From contig CM076658.1 in NCBI GenBank assembly GCA_038496675.1, positions 8,909,627 to 8,973,626 of the forward strand: a DNA stretch of 64,000 bases, written 5' to 3'. Position numbers and translations under genes: made by a program. The notes under the pieces were generated by a model, which was given only the letters and a program-made list of their open reading frames with translations, did not search any database and was not told the origin of the DNA. Every line of letters begins with the position of its first letter. Position 1 is the stretch's first letter. The stretch is from Rachycentron canadum (taxonomy: Eukaryota; Chordata; Actinopteri; Carangiformes; Rachycentridae). Of the stretch, positions 24,201 to 34,097 are shown in pieces.

Positions 24201-27087
24201 GTATCCTAACAGCCACAAGGCAACCCGAGGGAAGTGATCAGTCGACCACTAGGCACAGGGTCCCTGCTGTTCTGAGCACCTGCTTGCTGTGTAGATCCAT
24301 TTTGGCCCCATTTCCTTTGATTCAATTACATCCCCAGTTTAAAATTTAAATAAAATAAAATTATTGTATGCAGTAACAGGCAACACAGCTTCTGATTTCC
24401 TATGAAGATACCAGAATAACGCCAAATGGGAACACCTGCCGCAGAGCAATGAAATAAATGTACAGTAATATGACTGATGTGATAGCTTGACTAAATCTGC
24501 CTTTTACTCTTTGTGTTCCTCTACATGTGTTGCCACTTTATTTATGTGAACGTGTGTTTGTGAATGTGTGTTGTATTTGTGACATTCAGCATGGATGACT
24601 TCTTTGCTAATTCACAACCATTTGTACCTGGAAAAAAAAAAAGGAAAAGCAAAAAAATCACAAACATCCTGTTATAAACAGTGGCATTTCCTTTAAGTGG
24701 AGAACCACCCTTTGATATTGGAAAACACAGATTTTACACCATTGAAACACACCCAGTTATTGAAAAATCACTTGTCTATCTAAAAACACTGATCTGTTGC
24801 TACCCTAGTCAGCTCCACAGCTAACGTGGCTCAGCTAAAGCAGAGAAAAACATCTTTTCCAGATCCAGCTTGTATACTTTTCCTGGAGGTCTCTGGTCTG
24901 GTAAACTGTCTTGATGAAGACAAATTCTTAAAGAAGCCTCCACGCTGATCCCTCCCTGAAGGGGGTATGGCTTATGTTCTTCAAGGGTCTAATTTAAAAC
25001 TTATAAGTTTCAGCCTCTTTGTCTCCAGTGGTTTTATTGCACCTCTCCCTCAGTGAGCCAGAAAAGGCCAGAGTATGTGTGTACATCAAGGTAGGTCAGG
25101 TTTCATATCTCAGATGTCACAGTCGACGGTGCTGAAGCCTGGGAGAGTGACCCTTCCCTTCCTCCGGAGATCACTCTCAGGGCCTTTGTTGATCCTCTGG
25201 ATCAGGCTCTTCTCATATAGGAGGGGATGGTAGGCACCCAGTGTACAGGCAGCGTCATAATAACGCTCGTGGTAGTGGCACAGGTCTGTCTGCCTCATGG
25301 AGGGAATGTACTCGTACACGTGCACCTGCTCGCACAGCGCCATCATCAGAAGGATACCTGCAATGGGAACAGAGAGAGAAGTTCAGGTATTCACATTTAA
25401 GGCTTTGTTTTATCAGTGCATGGTCTAAACCACATGGCGCAAATGCATTTAGGTAGTGTTCATGTCACTTTTGCTACTTTAACATTGGAAAAACAGCAGC
25501 TGCTCCAGGCGCATGGTTCAAAAAGGTTGTAATTATAATGGCGCAGTGTTTCACACAGAGTTTGCGGTCACTTGATTACATGTTGTGACCGACCAGTGAG
25601 TCCAGCCTGGCATACGTTTACAACTCCTCTGTGCGCCCTGAGGCACAAAAAAGGGCTGAATGAATTGCTCTGATGCTCACAGCTCTGCCAAGTAGTGTCG
25701 GCACAAATCACAATCGAGTGTCTTCCTAAGAATCTGATACACATTTATAATCATAAAATCTCTACTGAACCTGCACAATGTAAAAAATCAATTGCAGTTA
25801 CATTGTTTAGTGTAAATGTGAAGTTCAGTTCAAATGAAAAACAAGTATGCAGGTGCTGCATGGTATTTTCAGGACGATATCTTACCAGCACGGAGAGATG
25901 TCAGCTCCCACATACATTTAGTTACCTTTGTTGTTTTTCTTTCTACCTTGCTTTGTGCTCTTGATCTCTGTTTAGCATTTTTTCTCTGATGATTATTATT
26001 CTGCTCACAACCATCGTCCCTCTCCAGTACTGCTCTCCAGTGTGAAAACACACACACACAAATGACCAAGAAAAATGCTTCCTACAGAATGTATTTGTCT
26101 GTCACGTTGCCGTGGGTTGATGTGTTGTCAGCCACTTGTCCATTTACTGTTTTTTCTAATAAGATCCACTTTTTACTTTTTCCATTTCTAAAAGTAATTT
26201 CACAATAATTATTATTGATCAATTCTTTATGAATCTCATTACCCTTTACGACACAGCCCAACAAACCCGGTAGAAATGAATGAATGAATGAATGAATGTG
26301 TTTTACCTATGTTCATTGTCCACACTACAAATGTAGATAAATAATGTATTGGTGAGGCTGATGGCTTAAGTAACAACTTTGCAAAAACACAGCTGCTCTT
26401 ATAACAACTGTATTTATTGCATTTGTCTTCACTGTCATGTCCGTACAGGCAGTCAATGTTAAAAAAAAAAAAGCCCTGCCTTCAGTTGTACAAATTAATT
26501 CTGATGCAACACAAATGAAAGATCAAGCTCACCACTAACACAAGTGTTAGAGGCAACCTACTCTGCTCTTCCACTGCAACAGGCCATTAGGGGACCAATC
26601 TTTGTTCACATGTTCTAACCGAGGACATGTTAGTGAACTTAGGCATGATTTCTGCCTAATCAAACTCTGAGCAGACCTGCACCTCTAGTCTCTCTGCTAG
26701 TGTGATACTCAGGCCAATCCATCTTTGACGTTCCCAAAATCTTGTATAACCCCAGTGCCATTTGGTGGAGTTATATTATGTTCACATTATGGTTTCTCTC
26801 CTTTTCCTTCTCAGTTCTACAGGTGTTTCCTGATTCTGTTTCACTGTAATCACTGGTCAGGGGAGAACGGCAACATCTCTATCCCCTCCAAGACCACGGT
26901 GATTCAGCTTAACCGCAGGGTCTACAGCAACACGGTGGCCTGCACCGCCCAGATCTCCACCGATGCCCTTAACCAGTGCTGCAGCACACCAGCCACCAGG
27001 CAAACACCCCCCCCAACGTCGCAACCTGAAACTGGATATTCTCAACATAACCAGACCCGAAACACTGTCATTACGCAGCTTGAATAA
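11931..27087 (+). CDS. tmtops: TMT-type (teleost multiple tissue) non-visual opsin, four coding exons, 399 aa
   Basis: Seven-transmembrane, retinal-binding GPCR of the encephalopsin/TMT group, expected in the plasma membrane of brain and other photosensitive cells. The exons are 11931-12297, 16496-16821, 21412-21645 and 26815-27087 (intron phases 1, 0, 0), all with GT/AG ends. Visible landmarks: N-glycosylation sites N13 and N17; disulfide cysteines C112 and C188; Tyr115 at the visual-opsin counterion position (113 in bovine rhodopsin); Glu182 at the position of E181; D136-R137-Y138; retinal Schiff-base lysine K293 in LLAKSSTV; N299-PLIY; tail cysteines C313 and C320. The exon 3 block ([20 protein letters not shown]) is typical of TMT opsins rather than OPN3. 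The subtype (TMT1/2/3) was not resolved. The last intron contains the terminal exon of st6gal2 on the other strand. Confidence 0.9.
14650..15030 (-). pseudogene. Degenerate LINE reverse-transcriptase fragment
   Basis: The minus strand encodes recognisable reverse-transcriptase blocks. [14 protein letters not shown] near 14881-14935 corresponds to LLDLSAAFDTVDHT (motif A), and [10 protein letters not shown] near 14716-14745 corresponds to the [10 protein letters not shown] block. The first motif-A aspartate is Glu here, other acidic positions are changed, and an in-frame stop follows ALK at about 14840. It is a dead non-LTR retrotransposon fragment in opsin intron 1, antisense to the opsin. 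Confidence 0.75.
15770..16350 (+). repeat. Interspersed repeat of a family common in percomorph fish
   Basis: It contains two related blocks, ATCTCAACAACTAATGGATG (15779-15798) and TATCAACTATGGGATGGAT (about 16071), each followed by text like TTCATATTCCCCCTTTAGAG, GAATTGTAATCACTTTGATG, TTTTGACCAAATACCTACTG and AACTGCTACCATGGCTGTAG. I recognise this string of phrases from an abundant unclassified repeat in perch-like fishes. It ends about 150 bases before opsin exon 2. Confidence 0.65.
16496..16821 (+). CDS. tmtops: TMT opsin coding exon 2 (TM3 to TM5)
   Basis: Acceptor CCCTCAG, then GT completes Gly123 and the frame continues [15 protein letters not shown] to LLWAVKQ, ending at CAG before donor GTAGAG. 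It carries DRY (136-138), TM4 with a WTVPPLLGW end, Glu182 and C188 in the second extracellular loop, and TM5. Confidence 0.92.
18700..18800. promoter_or_regulatory. Candidate conserved non-coding element
   Basis: Balanced-composition sequence in opsin intron 2 with ATTAATCAGTTGACTCAG, an AP-1-like TGACTCA, and a GCAGCTGGATTAGACAGCC block containing an E-box (CAGCTG) and a GGATTA homeodomain core. Conservation cannot be tested here. Confidence 0.2.
20570..20790. promoter_or_regulatory. Candidate conserved non-coding element
   Basis: Non-repetitive sequence in opsin intron 2 with many transcription-factor-like cores (TTCAATTAAATC, GCAGTCATTAAAA, TTTGCATTAAG, AATAAAGTAATGAG) and no coding potential. 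It resembles vertebrate developmental enhancers in texture only. Confidence 0.22.
21412..21645 (+). CDS. tmtops: TMT opsin coding exon 3 (intracellular loop 3, TM6, TM7)
   Basis: Acceptor CCACAG, then [20 protein letters not shown] through LCWMPYGVV (TM6) to [20 protein letters not shown] (TM7), ending before donor GTGAGT. The 78 residues include K293, the retinal attachment lysine, and the NPxxY motif. Both ends are phase 0. Confidence 0.93.
25033..25038 (-). terminator. st6gal2: Candidate st6gal2 polyadenylation signal (AATAAA)
   Basis: TTTATT on the plus strand, i.e. AATAAA on the minus strand, lies about 72 bases after the st6gal2 stop codon. Use is inferred from position. Another AATAAA on the same strand lies near 24538. 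Confidence 0.4.
25110..25357 (-). CDS. st6gal2: st6gal2 coding exon 5 (sialyl motifs S end, III, VS; stop)
   Basis: Acceptor CATTGCAG, then GT completing Gly460 and [37 protein letters not shown] and the end [13 protein letters not shown], stop at 25110-25112. It lies wholly inside opsin intron 3 on the opposite strand. The ORF beginning at 25346 is part of this exon, not a separate gene. Confidence 0.95.
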
Positions 27088-30000
27088 CTCACACTTGTTG
27101 ATGGCACTTGTGAACTACAGTGAGATGTGGACTCAAGCCTGATACTTTTTGTGTGAGCTTGTGTTTGTACAGGACAGAATATTTTTTGTGCAAGTGTCCA
27201 CTTTGGTTGAGTTTTTGTATTCATTGTACACGTGAATGTACTAGATGGCTATAGAAGTACACTTCCCATAAAGACAATATGGCTGAATATCTGTGAACAG
27301 ATGACTTACTTGTCAAACCTTCCTCAGATTGCTGTCAAATGTAAGCAGCACACTATAGTAAAAAATATTGTCCATGCTTGAGAATTAAAATTCATTTTAA
27401 TTTTAAACTAAGAGCAAAAACACAAACCAAAAGCATACAACCATCTACTTTTGGTCATATAGTGTATTTAACCCTTTTTTATAGGTCTGGACTGTATGTT
27501 CATGACATAATCTTATTCCAATATAAATTTTTTGATCAATTCAAAATTGCAATAGTTAATATAAAAAAGTTTTTGGTTTTATTTTTTAATTTTTAAAATT
27601 TTTTTCATGAAATGATGATGATGAAGATTGGAATGAATTTCACCATAACGACATTTATGAGCTTCTATTCCCATACTGTGATCACTGAAGCATTTATCAT
27701 TTCTGTAACAACATCTTGTAACAACAACTCGCACATATTTTTTGTGTTGGCTGAATTTACTTTTGAAATCCAGGATCTAGTTTTTTCACTTTTTCTAGAA
27801 ACTAGAAGTCTGATGCCTGTTCTCTGTTGCCGTTTGGTCAGTTTGTCATTGTGCTACTGTAAATGCCAGAGCTAGTCATTAATAGATTTGTGCTGCAGTC
27901 TGTCTAAGTGAATTGATGTATTTATCATCTCATGCCCATCTTTTCTTCCTCTGTACCACTATCACTGTAAATATTGCAGAATCCTAAAATTTCCCACACA
28001 ATGACCTTATCCTACATTTAACTTTAAAGCTGTATATACCTGAAGTGAACAATTTTGGTCTGCATGTAGCCATTTATCTAGTTTTCTGTCCTTTGATACG
28101 GTTGCATGATTTTGTTGTTGGTTTATTTATTTTTAGTATATGAAATTTTAAAATTTACCAAATGTCTTGACAAGCCCCAAGACAGCAGTACAGTGACTAG
28201 TCACATCTCTAGTCCCACTGGGGGGCAAAGAAGAAGAATTTACATAGACCCTATTGTCTGGTGGTCATGGGGGTCAGTGACGCTGAGCATGATGAACACA
28301 ACAGGTGCACTACAAAAAAGGCGGATATGGGATGCCAAGTGGCTGCTATCATCTGTGTTTTGTGTCCTCAATGCCAGATGGAAAGAGATATGAAGCAGCA
28401 GAAAAGCATCACAACAGGACGTACACCATGACCAGCCAAAGAATAATGGTCAGCCAAGAGGATACAGTGTGATGGCTGAGGGGGAGACTCCAGAAACTGT
28501 TGAAATTTAATGGTCCTGAGTGAAAAGTCAAGTCATGCAGATATCAAGCATGTTTGATATGAACTCCAGATGTGGTTGCTTTCCTCAGAGACTGCAATGA
28601 CCGACCTTCTCCCTGCAGGGTGGTGCCAAATGTGTATTCTGACAATCTGACTTGAACCCACCTGGAAGCTTAGTTGAGTTAGTTCCAGTAGTGAATGGAT
28701 GCCAATACGAACTGATTCTAGGGGAGATAATATTGTTGTTGGAATTAGTTGTTTTAATAAATATCATTGCTGTGGAAGAAAATGGATGTGTTGCTTAAAG
28801 AGGCTGGTTGTTCTTGTGAGAGTGGTATGGAAACCAAATGAGGTTTATAACACTTACAAAAGGCAATTTTCTTAAAAATGGCATGAGGCTCTGATATGCC
28901 AGAGGACTGTCAAGAGACTTTTGACCCTTTCGTGATGACCAACACTATAAAGAAATGTCACACCTGTCTCTCAGTGATGGTGAAAAAGAGTGATTAGATT
29001 ATTGCTGTGTGAAATTTGAACTTTGACAATAGATTTTAGAACCTGTACATGACAAGACAGTGTATAAAACCGTGTGCAACATCCATTCTGTTTGTGTTCA
29101 AATACACAAAAATGAAAATGATTGTCAAGACTGATTTGAGATCCTGTTAGAGGGTCTTCTATGAGGAGATCCCTCCATGGCATCTGTACAGTTTGAGGAC
29201 CTGCCCCTCCCTGTTATAGCCATAATGACTGCATGTCTTAGAAAAGACAAATAAACTGCACAGCCCCCCCACACTTAGGATGTATTATCATGCCATGTAA
29301 CCCTGATTGGAGGAGTAATTAACCACCAAGCAACCAATTTCCTGTGGAAAAAGAAATTCTTTGCCTTTGTTCTTATGGAGGCTGAAGGCACAAAGTTGTT
29401 TTGAGCCAATTACATTTTTCACATAAATGTCTTTGGAAGAAAACACTAGCTCATTTGCATGTCACTGCAATGCTGACATGGATGGCATGCAGACAAAACA
29501 TTATTTTTGAGAATATTATATCATATAATTTCTGAAAAGAGAAGGTCTTGAATGATGAACACATCTTAGAACAGCACAGGGTGGTGGTCGTTCTGCGTTA
29601 TTATTGCTGGACCCCGCTGGGTCGAAACTAATTTTTATATACATACATTTTATAGCAGAATTAATCAGAAAGCAGTCTAATTTACAGAGCTTGTAGCCTA
29701 ACATGTAAGTGATGCGATACGAGTACACAGAAAAAGGCCTCCTGCAAGGAACATGATGACATTTTAATTTCATTAATATGGATGCAGGCAGTGGAGCCTT
29801 ACATTGCAATGGGATTTTTGTTTTTAATAAAAAAAGCCACATGATGGCTTTAAATAAAAGCCGTCATGCCTCTCATTTAAGTTGCTTAATCAATAGCTGA
29901 TTTATGCCACTGCATTAACTGCAAGAAGTCACAACAATCAGGTCAGAAAACCAGCTACACTGTGACTGAGACCCCGTGCAGGTCAAACAAAACCTCACCA

Positions 30001-33000
30001 GCCTGGTTTGTGACAAAGCTGTGTTTGATACAGTTCCAGCAGATCAAAGTGTGGCCTCTTTCATATCTGCGGTTAAATTGTGGTTATGTGAAATCACCTG
30101 CTGTTGTTGATGTTTTTTTCCTCTTCAGATGCTTTATTTTATGCTTTGCTTAGAAGACAGATGACCAGCAGATTACATCCACAACACTGGAAGCATCCGT
30201 TCACATGCACTGATGAACCTTCATGTCAATATCTTGCCCCTTTCTGCTTTAAAAGAAATCCCCCCTCTGAGTTTAGCATCATCGTTCAGCTGTCTGGCCC
30301 AAAATCTGATTGCTCTTGTTCACTCTCAGTGTTATTTTTGACCACAGCAGGCAGTTGTGTCAGTGGAAAAGCTCTAAACCCCACTATTTATCACATTTAA
30401 TAACTAGCTGGAGAACAACAGGGAGCATCAAGCAGCATGTGACACAGATAGTTTGCTCAGGATGTGGCAGAAACCAACAACAGAGCTGCTCATGTAAGAA
30501 AACAGCTGTTTGCTGATGCGTTCGCCACTTCAACATAAAGGGTCTGTGGAGTGAGCATATTCATTCATCAGCATTGTCGTTAGTCTTGTTTGATACTTTT
30601 GGTAAAATATTACCTGAACTTCAAAAACAGGCATTTAATATCTATAGCTACATTGCTGCTGCATAAAAGAAGCCGATTGTGATTGGCCCTTTGAGACAAA
30701 CTGTTTGTAAAAATGGGCTATACAAATAAAATTGCCTTGCCTTATATAAAACTGTAGCAACAGAATACGTTGATATTTAAGAAATATGAAGGGAGGGATA
30801 AAAAGGTGTGTCCTACTCTATTGGTAACATGACAATTATTCTAAATAAGTACATTCAACATCAGGAGTGAAAATGTCATTAGATTCAATGCATTAACCAT
30901 AATAACAACAGTCTGAAGGTGACTGGGCTCCTGGACTTCTGCTATAACTGGATGTTTTTTAGGTTGTTTTTTTTGTGAGCAGAGAAGCATATAAAGAGAC
31001 CATCATGAAGTAGATACTGACATGCTGGAGAGTTTCTAAGATGAGCTTACAGGGGTCATATTTCCACCACACCCTGCATGGATGAGTGCATTGCATTGCT
31101 ATGCTGCATGCGGATAATGTCATTGTGCATACTGAAGATAAAAATTTAATCGTGTCTTAGCATGTGGGTGTGTGTGTTTGTGCCTCTATCTCCTCCAGGA
31201 GCAGAAAAAAGGCACCTGCAGGAGAACAGACATACATACCGGCTGTATGTGCTTTTCTACTGACCTATGAAGCCGGATGAGGGAGGATTGGGCTGGATGT
31301 TCTCCTGAGTGTTGCCCTGAATCACATCCCAAAGTCGCCACACATAGCTGGGGTGAAGGATGTAGAACGGCTGGCCAGGATGGCGCTTGCGGTGCTCCAC
31401 ATAAGGACCAAACAGGTTGTAGTCTGGACTGGCATACCACTGACAAGAGGGAGAAGAGGAGAGAGGACACCTCGGTTTAGACAACAGGACAGGCAAATGC
31501 TGTGACGGTCTGGAATTTCTACTGATTCTTCTAACAATTATTCAGCTATTCCCCAATCTGAATTAAAATGGTGAAAATGAAAGCACTTTGATTTGTTAAA
31601 GTGCCAGGATTTAAGTCTCCCTTCATATCACTTCTACCAGACGGTGACAGATTATCAAGAGGAACAGCCTTCAGGAGCCTTGGAGCTGGTTTTGAAAGTA
31701 TTCAGAATCTACTTTTAGTACCTACAACCTTTGTACAGTCCTGTGTGTGCAGATTGAAACATTTTTTATGATGAACAGACATCTTCAGTCCAACAGTCAC
31801 AACCTTGGGAATGAACAATTTCTGCTTTTTCATGGAAAACATTTTTAAGTCAGTGATAAAATTTTTCGAACGGCATCCTAAAAAAGATTAAGCAGTTAGG
31901 CCTTAGCTACGTTAGCTTGGCTCTGCAAAGGAGCTATGATGGGAAAACACACTCCACTTGGAAAAAAAAATACATTAAAAAAAGAAGAAGAGAAAAGAAT
32001 ACAAACAGAATTGGACACTATTTCAACTGACCTTAACAATTATTCTTCTGCCTTTCATCTGATTTGGACAAACATCTTTCTTTGATTTCTACAATGGATT
32101 GAGGCTACTTCAGATGTTTTTTCTGACCTCATCAGAGCTACTAAAACTAATTGATGCTGAGCGTGTCCTTTACACTGTTTCTGACACTGTCTGTGAAGGA
32201 CTTTAAACAGAGAGATGCATCATGCCAATGCAGTATAGCCACAGATTATAAATACAACAGAAGTTTTATTTTTTTATTTAATTTTTTTATGACTGACTTC
32301 TCTTCAAAAGAAAAAACAAAAAACAACACTATAGTTACACATTTCTTTCTGCCATATTGTCCTGTGTGGTGCTGGCCGGCTGTACAGTGGCCATGGCTCT
32401 CCACTACATTTGGTTTTTATTCACGTATTCTTTCACAGGTTGTAGTTGTGTGATGTTTTAATCACGCATGTTTTTTTTGTTGTTGTTACACTTACAGATA
32501 AATAATATATGATATACATGACGTGCATAGAACAAAATAGACCTGGAACAGTTAATGTTACCAAAATAACCAACATGCTGTAGTAAAACAAAACATGGTT
32601 CAACCACGTCCTGTGTGCAGTGAGAGGACATACAGTATGTGACTCCTGTCACTGCACAAGGATATCCTTGTGCAGGTACCATAACAGCCATTTGTGAAAT
32701 TGTGTCCGAAGCCCGTGGACAGCAGGTCAGCATTTCAACAGAACCTATTATACAGATGGATAATTGAAAAGTTTCTTCCAGAAATCCATGATTGTTTGAA
32801 CTATGTAAGAAAACCTATTTGAGACTATTTTATATTAGAATGTCTCCGGGTTTTGAGTCAGTCAAATTATTCAGTAAACACTGTATCAATCTGACAGTGA
32901 GCATCCCTGGGGCGATCATCTTAATTTGGTTTGGCAACTTGACTGTGGAAAATGGAACCAAGCAGAGTTGTCAAAATTTTAAGACAAATATTAAGAGATT

Positions 33001-33307
33001 CTCTGAACAACACTGCTGTGTTGAGAAAAGCTCTGTCTATGATTGACAGCACTGAACACCTCTGTGCTGCACTGGGCAAACTGACCAAATGCTGCTATCC
33101 TCAAGTAGCAATTGTAACTATACAAATAGTATCAACTTCCGCACACGAGATAATCGAGATGACTATATTTTTACATTTATATAGTTTATTCTGTCTATAT
33201 TCTCTATTCTTTGATATGATGATGATGATCTCTCTTCTGTTCAGTTCGTGGATAGACGAGGAAAACAAGGATAAATTATGGAGTGACTGTTGTTTTCCAT
33301 GACTGTG

Positions 33308-33384
<77 letters not shown>

Positions 33385-34058
33385 TACTACAATCACCATG
33401 TCCCACTGGCTAATCATTTGGCTGAGAAAAGAAAGGCATTAAGGCTGTATTGAAAAGGGTCAGGTGCCAGTGAAGAACATCATGTCCTTTATGAAAATCC
33501 AGTCACTGAGAAATCTTTCTTTCATCTTCTTGTGTTGTGGTGGCTTTGTGCGGGTTGAGATAGTTTATTGTTTAGTATTGTGAAGCATCCGGATTGTGTG
33601 TTGTATTTTTAGTAACACGCCAACACACTAATTAGCTTTTTTGTTGTAATATTTGCTTAAATGATCTGCTTCCAGTGTGCCATAAAAATGCTTCGCCTCC
33701 ATCTACAAGCACTCCATTGTGTAATACTCTGGGAAAATGTTAGTAAATGAGGTCACAAGCTTGCTCTGTAAAGGCTACTGCTCTTTCAGAGAAAAAAAGG
33801 TTAAAGCCCTGCTGATTAAAAAGGACAAGTGCTTCTATTATTAACCTTTCAACTTAAAGGTGAAAGAAATTTAATAAGATCAGACAAGAAAGTTTCTTAA
33901 TATTCCAATAACAGGAATCGGCCAGATCACCATCTATATGGAAACCAATTTTAATTGCAGTGTGTGGTTTTTTGTGTTTACCTGATTGCTTCAGCTCTTG
34001 CAGAAGTCTAGGATCTTCATTTTTTTCCAGCAAATAGTTCAATGGGAAAAGAAGGTGG

Positions 34059-34097
<39 letters not shown>

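Larger units (their letters stand above)
21646..26814 (+). other. tmtops: TMT opsin intron 3, hosting the terminal exon of st6gal2
   Basis: A 5.2-kb intron with a poly-A tract (about 21966-21983), mostly featureless AT-rich sequence, and on the opposite strand the last coding exon and 3' UTR of st6gal2 (about 25010-25357). A GAAT/TGAA microsatellite lies at about 26277-26298. Confidence 0.85.
27088..31264. other. st6gal2 intron 4 remainder and opsin 3' UTR
   Basis: The opsin 3' UTR must begin at 27088. Candidate poly-A signals on the plus strand are ATTAAA at 27384-27389 and AATAAA at 28756-28761, undecided. The rest is st6gal2 intron with a possible conserved element (29830-29950) and a LINE/SINE-like tail (30660-30745). 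No further exons were seen. Confidence 0.6.

Noticed and set aside
23931..24349. Pair of overlapping opposite-strand frames in opsin intron 3
   Set aside because: Slightly GC-richer than surroundings, but neither frame shows a known motif or splice context. Could be an old unnamed repeat, not supportable.
26725..26814. Upstream extension of opsin exon 4 frame
   Set aside because: A pyrimidine-rich tract and CAG acceptor precede 26815, and MNKQ|FYRCF is the expected family junction.
32952..33302. 116-codon plus-strand frame in st6gal2 intron 3
   Set aside because: Parts ([15 protein letters not shown]) vaguely resemble LINE polymerase ends, but the match is too weak to name an element.
33101..33406. 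101-codon minus-strand frame
   Set aside because: Mostly YIYI/THTHTH encoded by the TG/TA microsatellite.
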